NCBI GenBank assembly: GCA_026702635.1 | Contig: JAPPBZ010000338.1 | Coordinates: forward strand, 1-8,082 | DNA from: Bacteroidota bacterium | GTDB lineage: Bacteria > Bacteroidota > Rhodothermia > Rhodothermales > Bin80 | Direction of reading: 5' to 3' | Length of the DNA: 8,082 nucleotides | Part shown: one piece after another, positions 1 through 6,007 of the stretch | How the letters are laid out: each line of letters begins with the position of its first letter | Numbering within the stretch: the first letter of the stretch is position 1 | Notes under the pieces: model-generated | The model's database searches: none | What the model saw: the letters and a program-made list of their open reading frames with translations, nothing else | What the model was told of the DNA's origin: nothing | Program-made: the position numbers and the translations under genes

Positions 1-1
1 T

Positions 2-790
2 GCACTCAGAGAAGCCTTGTTTGAATTGATTAATGACCCGAATATGCGAACTGCCTCAATCCAGGCAGTCGCAGCTTTCAATGACGAGGAGTTGGGGCAA
101 CTTGTGCTCTCAATGTACGTGGACGCAACCCCCTACGACAAAGAGGCCATCATTCAAACCATGGCATCGCGTCCAGTATACGGATGGATGCTGGTTGAGT
201 CACTCCGTGATGGTTCAATCCAGCGGAATGATATTCCTGTCTGGATCGCTCGGCAAATGCGGCGTGTCGTGGGAAGTGGTTTTGTAGAAATCTGGGGGCC
301 GATTGACGAGCTTCCAGGAGATAAAGCCGCGGCTTACGCCCGATATCACACTCTGGTAATGTCTGGAATGGCAGCGGATGCCGCCAATGGACAGATTGTA
401 TTTGCGCAGGCCTGCGGGGCATGTCACCAAATGAATGGTGTCGGCGGACTTATAGGCCCAGACCTAACGGGGTCCAATCGGACAGATGTAGACTACCTGC
501 TCAGCAATCTCATTTACCCGGATGAGTTCATCCAAGACGATTACCGGATGGTGCTCGCAACGACCCGCGGCGGACGTACGTATGTAGGTACCATGGTAGG
601 TGAAAGTGACCGCCAAGTCATACTCCGGCCCATAGGGCAGAAGGATGTCGTGCTGAACCGCACCGAAATACAATCATTGGAGGTTTCTGAGGAATCATTA
701 ATGCCGGAAGACTTGCTCTCTGTGCTGTCCGATAAGGAAATTCAGGACCTGTTCGCGTATTTGCGAACCGCTGAAGCGTCAGCTCAATAG
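2..790 (+). CDS. HEAT-like / heme-binding (cytochrome c-type) domain protein, C-terminal part
   Basis: The reading frame is open to the left edge (codons from base 2), so the gene starts outside the window; the TTG at 17 is not a credible start. Residue numbers here count from that TTG. Residues 1-115 are helical and HEAT-like. Residues 125-255 carry one c-type heme site, C133-G-A-C136-H137, followed by GVGGLIGPDLTG and an SLMP motif whose M229 is a likely axial ligand, ending in a helix with DLFAYLR. This matches the putative heme-binding domain at the C-terminus of large periplasmic dehydrogenase-like proteins of Planctomycetes, Verrucomicrobia and FCB bacteria. By family it would be an exported electron-transfer or sugar-oxidation protein; the substrate cannot be told because the catalytic part is missing. 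A PorV-like gene follows 35 bases downstream on the same strand. Confidence 0.85.
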   Translation, partial: ALREALFELINDPNMRTASIQAVAAFNDEELGQLVLSMYVDATPYDKEAIIQTMASRPVYGWMLVESLRDGSIQRNDIPVWIARQMRRVVGSGFVEIWGPIDELPGDKAAAYARYHTLVMSGMAADAANGQIVFAQACGACHQMNGVGGLIGPDLTGSNRTDVDYLLSNLIYPDEFIQDDYRMVLATTRGGRTYVGTMVGESDRQVILRPIGQKDVVLNRTEIQSLEVSEESLMPEDLLSVLSDKEIQDLFAYLRTAEASAQ

Positions 791-825
791 GTTTGGGGGT
801 ATAACCGTTGACCTTGTGATTCCGA

Positions 826-1187
826 ATGTATTTTCGACACACAGTTTATCTCCTGGTATTTATCACCATGATCTGCCCCCTGTGTCAGCGCAGCGGATTG
901 CCAAGTATGGGCCAGACTTCCTGACAGGAGAAGTAGATGCCCGGGCATTGGCCATGGGCGAAGCAAACGTTACACATACCCAGAATGGGTATAGTGTGTA
1001 TTGGAACCCGTCCGGATTGGCCCACACCGAATTCCCCGAAGTTGCCTACATGCATGCGGAGCGCTTTGCTGGGATTGTGTCGTTTGATTTTGCCGCGGTC
1101 GCTTACCCAGTGAGCAGCACTTCCACCGTGGGGGTAAGTTTTTTTCGGAGCGGTGTGAATGACATCAAACTTGATTATCCGGGATAG
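826..1187 (+). pseudogene. PorV/UPF0164-like outer-membrane beta-barrel protein, frameshifted and truncated
   Basis: ATG at 826 opens a frame with a good signal peptide (MYFRHTVYLLVFITMICP). The rest of the protein lies in another frame, from about 879. Adding one C to the CCCCC run at 876-880 joins them as ...MICP-PVSAQ-RIAKYGPDFL, which restores a signal-peptidase-like VSAQ site. The mature part has family hallmarks: ARALAMGEA (canonical ARALGMGGA), YWNPSGLAH, YMHAERFAGI and SFFRSGVNDIK. Family members are roughly 300-400 residue barrels; here homology stops after about 120 residues, at a stop at 1185-1187. A GTG at 816 is open in the mature frame, but its N-terminus is hydrophilic and not a signal peptide. 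The break could be real decay or a homopolymer sequencing error, but the downstream loss is real in this sequence because unrelated coding DNA begins at about 1185. Confidence 0.7.
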
Positions 1188-1566
1188 CATACGTCCCGCT
1201 GAACTCAAGACAGATCTTTTGTGGTTTGTTCAAGAAATACAGTGCAGTGGCAGTGACCCAAAATCATTTATTCGTTATGTCCTCAAAAAACTTGTAGAGT
1301 GGAGAACGAGAAACGCGAATCTTACGCCAGCAAGACCAACCAATCGAAGAATCGCAGAGATTGTGAAAATTGCAGAACAACACTGGGAAACTGCTTTACC
1401 TGGGGTTGCAAAATTGCCTGTGCTGGCAATTTATTCCGCTTACGATTGTTTTGTACCAGAACTTCCCAAGTTTAGAGAATGTAGGTTGGGAGAAATGCGG
1501 TCACATACTGCATCTGATTCAAGATCTGATTGGTTGGGAGATATTCAGGTTGAAGATAAAGATGGA
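1185..1566 (+). pseudogene. Restriction-endonuclease-like fragment, both ends missing
   Basis: An open frame (phase of the ATG at 1159, which lies inside the PorV-like gene) encodes about 127 residues with protein-like character: ELKTDLLWFVQEI, then RRIAEIVKIAEQHW, KLPVLAIYSAYDCFVPEL, and RSHTASDSRSDWLGDIQVED. From memory this resembles type II restriction endonucleases encoded with or fused to cytosine-5 methyltransferases. There the GDI/V aspartate (here at codon 1540-1542) is the first acid of a PD-(D/E)xK site and an ExK follows shortly after. Here the frame loses resemblance at about 1566, before any ExK, and there is no native start or methyltransferase. G+C is lower (35% and 43% in 1261-1320 and 1321-1380) than in its neighbours. 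I read it as an inactive remnant of a transferred restriction system; the family assignment is tentative. Confidence 0.45.
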
Positions 1567-1592
1567 CCTTCCAGACGAATACCTCCCAGCTG

Positions 1593-2996
1593 CTATTCCA
1601 AGACCAGTGGTGGACGGCGGCCACTCCCCACGGTATCTGTGAGTCTATCCCCCAGATCCTCTCGCATAGCGTTCACATACCCAAGGAGTCTATCCACGAC
1701 ACCTGGATGAGAATCAGCGAGGTTGGTCGTTTCTCCAATATCTGACTGCAGGTCAAACAACGATAACCCGATCGAATCCTGCCGATAGGCTCCCTGGAAG
1801 GTCGGTGTTGAAAGCGTTGCACCATGGATGCTCCGGTAGTGATGCGGCACATGCAATTTCCACCGGCCGGATCGAACTGCATGAAGTTGGTGTCCCTGGT
1901 AGAAGAACAGTGCCTCATGTGGAGACGCACCCCCATGGATAACGCTGACCAATGATTGCCCATCAAATGGAAATGGTCCGGGTGGTGCCCCGGTAAATGC
2001 TGCGATAGTTGGCATCACATCTATTGCCGAAACCATGGCATCAGTGACACCTGGCGCGATTACACCGGGCCAGGACACCAGCAGGGGCACCCGGTGTCCT
2101 CCTTCAAACGTGGTCCCTTTTCCCTCGCGCAGTAGGCCAACATGTCCGCTGTGGTCCCCCTTGATGAGCCACGGGCCATTGTCTGACGAAAAGATGATGA
2201 GCGTATTTTCAATCAGGTCATGCCGCTTGAGCGCCTCCATGATCTGACCTACTGACCAGTCGATTTCCATAATCACATCTGCATAAAGCCCGGCGCCGGA
2301 TTGCCCCTCGAAGGTGTCTGAAACAAAAAGTGGAACATGCGGGAACGTGTGAGGGAGATACAGAAAGAAAGGGGTATCATGATTGGCATCGATGAACCCC
2401 GTTGCGCGCTCGGTATAGCGCCGGGTCAATTGAGATTGGTCTGGCTCCAGCTCAATGGTCTTGTAGTCTTCAACGAGTGGGATCGGCGGGTGCTGCCTAG
2501 CAGGTGGGTTGGGATTCTTTATCGCATCTGGCGTCATGTCGTTGGAGTACGGGATCCCAAAGTATTCATCGAAGCCGTGTTGTAGAGGTAGGTGTAGAGA
2601 GTCATGGCCCAAGTGCCATTTGCCATAGATTGCAGTGGCGTAGCCTAAATCTTTGAGCATTTCTGCCAGAGTTCGTTCGTCTGGATGCAGACCGCGTCTG
2701 GACTGTGGCATCAGAACTCCGGGAATACCGATCCGTTGCGGATACATCCCCGTGAGAAAGGCGGCTCTGGATGGAGAGCAGGAAGCGGCAGCCGTATAGA
2801 AATCCGCAAAACGAAGACCATTGGCAGCCAATGTGTCAAGGTACGGAGTTGACAGAACATCTGACCCATAGCTGCCAAGATCTACCCATCCCTGATCGTC
2901 CGTGATGATCAAGATTACGTTGGGGGTATCGGAGGCAGGTTGGCAGCCGATCGTGGTCAATACCACAATTAGAAAGGCAATGCGGTGACGATTCAT
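1593..2996 (-). CDS. Formylglycine-dependent sulfatase (arylsulfatase A type), lipoprotein
   Basis: 467 residues, the full usual length for the family. The N-terminus is a lipoprotein signal ending TTIGC (Cys18), so the enzyme is probably anchored in the envelope facing the periplasm or outside. Metal-binding D33-D34 lie in ITDDQG. The sulfatase signature C73-S-P-S-R77 holds the cysteine that is converted to formylglycine. The second signature GYATAIYGKWHLG carries K126 and H128. PHTFPH (216-220), SSDNGP (D272, N273) and EGKG (K293) complete the active site. It would hydrolyse sulfate esters, probably from marine polysaccharides or other sulfated compounds; the Cys-type site needs a formylglycine-generating or anSME maturase elsewhere in the genome. 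The substrate cannot be named. ATG at 2996 is the start that gives the signal peptide; an AGGGG lies well upstream. It stands alone on this strand. Confidence 0.93.
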   Translation of the reverse strand: MNRHRIAFLIVVLTTIGCQPASDTPNVILIITDDQGWVDLGSYGSDVLSTPYLDTLAANGLRFADFYTAAASCSPSRAAFLTGMYPQRIGIPGVLMPQSRRGLHPDERTLAEMLKDLGYATAIYGKWHLGHDSLHLPLQHGFDEYFGIPYSNDMTPDAIKNPNPPARQHPPIPLVEDYKTIELEPDQSQLTRRYTERATGFIDANHDTPFFLYLPHTFPHVPLFVSDTFEGQSGAGLYADVIMEIDWSVGQIMEALKRHDLIENTLIIFSSDNGPWLIKGDHSGHVGLLREGKGTTFEGGHRVPLLVSWPGVIAPGVTDAMVSAIDVMPTIAAFTGAPPGPFPFDGQSLVSVIHGGASPHEALFFYQGHQLHAVRSGRWKLHVPHHYRSIHGATLSTPTFQGAYRQDSIGLSLFDLQSDIGETTNLADSHPGVVDRLLGYVNAMREDLGDRLTDTVGSGRRPPLVLE

Positions 2997-3064
2997 ATAC
3001 AGAAAACCAGCCCCTGAAAACGATATTCGTCAGTATGCTTCATGCCGCCAGGGATAACCCAATT

Positions 3065-3094
3065 GAGATTCAACGATAGCGAAATTAGTCACAA
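3065..3094 (-). promoter_or_regulatory. Possible promoter of the sulfatase gene
   Basis: On the minus strand a TTGTGA (3094-3089) lies about 95 bases before the sulfatase start, preceded by an ATTGGATTC stretch. This resembles the upstream part of the two matched promoter elements at 5781 and 7834. The -10 position (TGAATC/GAATCT, 16-17 bases on) is poor, so this is only a weak candidate. Confidence 0.2.
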
Positions 3095-3182
3095 ATATCG
3101 AATCCAATACTACCAAACACAGATTCAACAAACCAATTGGGCTTGATGGAGAACCACTGACCGAGTGCGTCGGAATAGGGAA

Positions 3183-3293
3183 TTATAACCAGGAACACAT
3201 ACTCTTCCGGGGCTCGGACATAGAGTTGATGAAAGCACAGCTACCCGTACAACACTGATTCAATCCAGTGCATGTGAGGTCAGCTTTGCACTT
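3183..3293 (-). pseudogene. Frameshifted fifth cysteine module (knottin-like) of the tandem-module lipoprotein
   Basis: Directly downstream of module 4 a second frame encodes 36 residues beginning KCKADLTCTGLNQCC and ending SWL-stop. Removing one A from the AAAA run at 3292-3295 turns the terminal ...RIVKVQS-stop into ...RIVKCKADLTC... In that reading the spacing from the last cysteine of module 4 to the next cysteine is again 11 residues, as between all other modules, and LTCTGLNQC aligns with LQCTGDIEC. The cysteine order is C-x5-C-x5-CC-x3-C-x13-C, the framework of inhibitor-cystine-knot peptides; the CCTGSC core also occurs in omega-conotoxins. It could be a broken gene end, a programmed slip or a sequencing error in the A run. 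With it the protein would be about 247 residues. Confidence 0.6.
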
Positions 3294-3921
3294 TTACGAT
3301 CCTTGAATTAGAAGTAGTAGCATGACATTCTTTCCTGCCGTCTACCCACGAACAGGCGGTACACCAGTTAGAGGTCGCTGAACATTCAATGTCGCCAGTA
3401 CACTGGAGACCAGAGTTGGATGTGCATGTCTTTGGGTCCCTTGAGAACGTTATCGTGGTGCACTTTAGTTGGCCGTCTACCGCGGAACAGGCAGTACACG
3501 AATCAGGGGTTTTCGAACATTCAATGTCGCCAACACACTGAAGACCAGAGCTGGATGAGCACGTTTCTGAGTCCTTCCAGAGCGTCGTCGTAGTGCACTT
3601 TCGTTGGCCGTCTACCATGGAACAGGCAGTACACGAATTCGGGGATGCCGAACATGTAATGTCGCCAACACATTGGAAACCAGAGCTAGATGCACACATC
3701 TTTGGGATCCTCGAGTGTGTCACCGTGTCGCACTCTAGTTCGCCGTCTACCATGGAACAGGCAGTGCACGAATCTGGAGTGGAAGAGCATGAGTGATTAC
3801 CACTACAATGCAAATGTTCAGTAGAGCACTCGGCCTTATTCTCAGAAAATATTGAAGTAACGGAGCAGGAGCTAAGTCCAACTATTGCCAGAATTCCAGT
3901 AAAACCAACAATTAGTCTCAT
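3280..3921 (-). CDS. Cysteine-rich tandem-module lipoprotein, unrecognised family
   Basis: 213 residues from ATG 3921. I chose this start because it gives a short, ideal lipoprotein signal ending in the lipobox L-S-S-C19; a TTG at 3957 would add 12 residues. After a short linker come four modules (residues 32-75, 76-120, 121-165, 166-213). Each has six cysteines with spacing C-x7-C-x5-C-x6-C-x2-C-x8-C and exactly 11 residues before the next module; the first C-x7 is x6 in module 1. Consensus pieces are SGLQCxGDIEC, CTACSxVDGxxKC and TTxxFSRDPKT. Even cysteine count per module suggests three disulfides each in an oxidising compartment. I do not recognise the family; it resembles small secreted disulfide-rich repeats in style only. 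The stop appears to result from a one-base slip, because a fifth cysteine module follows directly in another frame (3183-3293). Function is unknown: surface binding, adhesion or a toxin-like role are guesses. Confidence 0.75.
   Translation of the reverse strand: MRLIVGFTGILAIVGLSSCSVTSIFSENKAECSTEHLHCSGNHSCSSTPDSCTACSMVDGELECDTVTHSRIPKMCASSSGFQCVGDITCSASPNSCTACSMVDGQRKCTTTTLWKDSETCSSSSGLQCVGDIECSKTPDSCTACSAVDGQLKCTTITFSRDPKTCTSNSGLQCTGDIECSATSNWCTACSWVDGRKECHATTSNSRIVKVQS
3283..3828 (-). repeat. Four coding tandem repeats of 135 bp
   Basis: The cysteine modules are repeated at DNA level with a fixed period. The string GCCGTCTAC on the plus strand occurs at 3337, 3472, 3607 and 3742, exactly 135 bases apart each time. 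The AACAGGC(A/G)GT(A/G)CAC that follows is also kept. The copies have diverged mostly at synonymous or non-cysteine positions, so this is an old in-frame expansion under selection for the cysteines, not a recent slippage product. Confidence 0.9.
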
Positions 3922-4219
3922 GGCCGGGATCGGTCTGGTTTCCAAACTGATTCGCAATGAAATTTACTAGCCAGTGGTGGAAAAAGATTCCGTAGAGCAT
4001 ATATCCACGTCAACATGCATCCTAATCAGATGGATCTTTTCGCCTGGCTGAGCGAATCTATCGATCTGTGACGTAGTCTAATCTTGTCTTGGTTACGTTG
4101 AACCAACGGTTCGGAAGGAGATGTTGAGTAAACCCGATTCTATTAACAGCGGGGATCAAATCTCACGAACCACTGACGAAGGGCGCACGCAATGATGAGC
4201 ATACGGAGAAAAGCAACTG
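3922..4219. other. Gene-free stretch between the cysteine-rich gene and the tRNA
   Basis: I see no convincing gene here. A 24-codon frame at 4121-4195 has AAGGAG touching its ATG, with no room for ribosome binding, and an 18-codon frame starts at 4015; neither looks like a known protein. The upstream signals of the minus-strand cysteine-rich gene should lie in the left part, but I cannot pick a clear -35/-10 pair. Confidence 0.5.
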
Positions 4220-4293
<74 letters not shown>

Positions 4294-4348
4294 AGGTGAA
4301 TCGGCTAACGCGTAGAGAGACTGTGGGATCCACCATTACTCCCTTTTC

Positions 4349-4822
4349 ATGGAGCAACTGAACCTGCCACCTTATAACTATGATGTACGCAATCAGGCTG
4401 GGCGCAGAGTAATTTTGGACCCGGTTCGGAAACGCTTTGTACCGTTAACTCCCGAGGAATGGGTGCGCCAGCACTTCGTCCAGTATCTCATTAGAAAATT
4501 AGACGTTCCACCCGGATTGGTCGGCATTGAGGTGGCGATCCCGATGCAGGATCGTCACTACCGGGCAGATATTGTCATCTATGATCGACGGGTTGAGCCG
4601 GTGATGGTTGTTGAATGCAAAGGACCGTCCGTTCAACTCAGTCAGGATACATTTAATCAGATTGGGCATTACAATGCCAAACTGAAGGTCCCCTATCTGG
4701 TGATTACTAATGGCATGCAGCATTATTGCTGCGTGGTTGATCATGCCAATCGCTCCTATCGATTCTTAGACGAAATTCCATCCTACAAGACCATGATTCT
4801 GCCGATCAATCATGTTCAATAA
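4349..4822 (+). CDS. HsdR N-terminal domain (PD-(D/E)xK nuclease fold) protein
   Basis: 157 residues that consist almost entirely of one HsdR_N-type domain, the nuclease-fold domain found at the start of type I restriction subunits, here standing alone without helicase, HsdM or HsdS. Visible motifs: DPVRKRFVPLTPEEWVRQHF near the N-terminus, E61 in the GIEVAI strand, D74 in RADIVIYD, E89-C-K91 in VVECKGP (the ExK), and a Q-IGHYN helix followed by YLVITNG. All acidic and lysine positions expected of an active PD-(D/E)xK site are present. Small stand-alone proteins of this type are widespread in Bacteroidota-like genomes and are usually not part of a restriction system; their role is unknown. 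No clear Shine-Dalgarno precedes the ATG. Its last 11 bases overlap the next gene, suggesting coupled translation with the nucleotidase. Confidence 0.85.
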   Translation: MEQLNLPPYNYDVRNQAGRRVILDPVRKRFVPLTPEEWVRQHFVQYLIRKLDVPPGLVGIEVAIPMQDRHYRADIVIYDRRVEPVMVVECKGPSVQLSQDTFNQIGHYNAKLKVPYLVITNGMQHYCCVVDHANRSYRFLDEIPSYKTMILPINHVQ

Positions 4823-5753
4823 TTCATATTCGAAAGAGCTTCAGATCGTGCACGCTGCACTTTCCGAGGCAGCACTATTGTGCCGATCTGTTCAGGAGCG
4901 GGTTGCCATTACAAAAGGGGATCGGAGTCCCGTGACAATCGCAGATTTTGGAAGCCAGGCGTTGGTATGCCGTACCCTCCGTGAAGCATTTCCAGACGAT
5001 CCGATCATCGCCGAGGAAGACAGTACGCTATTGAGGTCGGATGCGCAGACAGAGCTTCGAGAAACCTTAGGACAGCAGCTCGAAGTGATTCGCCCTGGCA
5101 CCTCAATGAAGAGTGCCCTGAAGTGGATCGATTATGGTAATGCGGAGACGTATTCTGACCGATTCTGGACCCTGGATCCCATAGATGGTACGAAGGGGTT
5201 CCTGCGAAAGGGACAATTCGCCGTAGCTCTGGCCCTGATTATTGAGGGGGAAGTGGCAGTCGCTGGACTTGCATGCCCAAATTTGGACTATAATATTTTT
5301 CTGGCTGCGACGGGATGTGGTGCAAGGCTGGGAGATTCTCCCCTTCGTGTAAGCACAGCTGAGGATCTGGAGCATGCCCGAATTTGCGAAAGTGTAGAGT
5401 CTAGCCACAGTGCACACCAAGATGTGGAGAGGGTCGTTGGACACCTTGGGATCGCCGCAAAACGGAAGCGATTGGACAGCCAAGCAAAATACGCTGTCGT
5501 CGCAAGCGGCGACGCAGAAATCTATATGCGTCTACCTACGCGCAAAGACTATGTAGAACGCATTTGGGACCACGCAGCAGGTGCTCTTTTACTGACGGAA
5601 GCAGGGGGAAAAGTGACAGACTGTGCTGGTAAAGAGTTGGATTTTTCCTGCGGAAAGGGACTAGAACACAACCACGGAATCATCGGGACCAATGGTGAAG
5701 TCCATGATGAAGTGATCGAAGCTCTAAAGATCCTAAAAATAGGTCAGTCATAA
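4812..5753 (+). CDS. cysQ: 3'(2'),5'-bisphosphate nucleotidase (HAL2/CysQ-type)
   Basis: 313 residues, a Li+-sensitive, Mg2+-dependent phosphatase of the inositol monophosphatase superfamily. It removes the 3' phosphate from 3'-phosphoadenosine 5'-phosphate (PAP, the by-product of sulfate reduction and sulfotransfer) to give AMP. Visible motifs: GDRSPVTIADFGSQ (37-50), the metal-binding IIAEED (E68-E69), the signature D122-P-I-D125-G-T127 followed by KGFLRKGQFAVAL, and W252-D-H-A-A-G257 near the C-terminus. The KGFLRKGQFAVALALI stretch and the long insert before the signature are more like the eukaryote-type HAL2/SAL1 branch than short E. coli CysQ. ATG 4812 overlaps the end of the previous gene by 11 bases in another frame, so the two are likely co-transcribed. 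No truncation or missing key residue is seen. Gene symbol is by function, not strict orthology. Confidence 0.93.
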   Translation: MFNNSYSKELQIVHAALSEAALLCRSVQERVAITKGDRSPVTIADFGSQALVCRTLREAFPDDPIIAEEDSTLLRSDAQTELRETLGQQLEVIRPGTSMKSALKWIDYGNAETYSDRFWTLDPIDGTKGFLRKGQFAVALALIIEGEVAVAGLACPNLDYNIFLAATGCGARLGDSPLRVSTAEDLEHARICESVESSHSAHQDVERVVGHLGIAAKRKRLDSQAKYAVVASGDAEIYMRLPTRKDYVERIWDHAAGALLLTEAGGKVTDCAGKELDFSCGKGLEHNHGIIGTNGEVHDEVIEALKILKIGQS

Positions 5754-5771
5754 TCAGAAACTAATCTGATT
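5752..5771 (+). terminator. Weak stem-loop after the nucleotidase gene
   Basis: AATCAGA (5752-5758) and TCTGATT (5765-5771) form a perfect 7-bp stem with a 6-base loop, starting at the stop codon of the upstream gene. The stem is A/T-rich and no T run follows, so it is at best a weak terminator or an mRNA-end structure. Confidence 0.3.
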
Positions 5772-5780
5772 GGTACATTG

Positions 5781-5830
5781 AATATGCATTGATTCCCATT
5801 TTTTGTGAATTTATGCAGTTATAGTGTACT
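5781..5830 (+). promoter_or_regulatory. Promoter element A (copy of element B at 7834)
   Basis: TTGTGA (5803-5808), 16 bases, then TGTACT (5825-5830) forms a sigma-70-like promoter reading to the right. It is matched without gaps to 7834-7883, with 41 of 50 bases identical and the -35 box and its flanks (TTTTGTGAAT) fully kept. An ATG follows the -10 box by 9 bases. No confirmed gene lies to the right on this strand: the next gene runs the other way. Confidence 0.5.
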
Positions 5831-5839
5831 GACAGTGAT

Positions 5840-6007
5840 ATGAATAAACAACCGTGTTTGTCCAAGGGCCACATGAGACTGGCCACTTTGTTGTGGACCA
5901 CAGGTGAAGCTGTTCCCCCGACGATATTGACCGATCCCTCAATATCAATCCACTGCTTCCAAGCTTCTCTTCCACTGGGCTATTCAGTATTGGCTGCGGC
6001 GTGTTGA
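5840..6007 (+). CDS. Small open frame of 55 residues behind promoter element A, doubtful
   Basis: ATG at 5840 would be the first codon of a nearly leaderless transcript from promoter element A (the -10 box ends at 5830). The frame runs to TGA at 6005-6007 and overlaps the end of the convergent hydrolase-like gene by 28 bases. The product (MNKQPCLSKGHMRLATLLW...) has no motif I recognise, and the matching position behind element B closes after 8 codons, so the coding potential is not conserved. I list it because its promoter placement is good; it is more likely non-coding. Confidence 0.15.
   Translation: MNKQPCLSKGHMRLATLLWTTGEAVPPTILTDPSISIHCFQASLPLGYSVLAAAC
5923..5946. repeat. Perfect 8-bp inverted repeat downstream of the hydrolase-like gene
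   Basis: GATATTGA (5923-5930) and TCAATATC (5939-5946) are exact inverted copies around an 8-base spacer, 34 bases beyond the end of the minus-strand gene. Neither direction is followed by a T run, so it may be a mRNA-end hairpin or a protein-binding site and not a classical terminator. Confidence 0.4.

Noticed and set aside
816..825. GTG start for the PorV-like gene
   Set aside because: The N-terminus it gives is hydrophilic, while the ATG at 826 in the other frame gives a true signal peptide, so the frameshift reading explains the data better.
618..842. Minus-strand frame over the end of the heme protein
   Set aside because: It is the shadow of a well-supported plus-strand gene with a CxxCH motif.
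3283..3828. CRISPR-like or VNTR array suggested by regular repeats
   Set aside because: The period is 135 bases, the copies keep an open frame and conserve cysteine codons, and there are no short identical repeats with unique spacers. It is a coding tandem repeat.
4121..4195. Short frame of 24 residues behind a strong-looking AAGGAG
   Set aside because: The Shine-Dalgarno touches the ATG with no spacer, and the peptide has no recognisable character.
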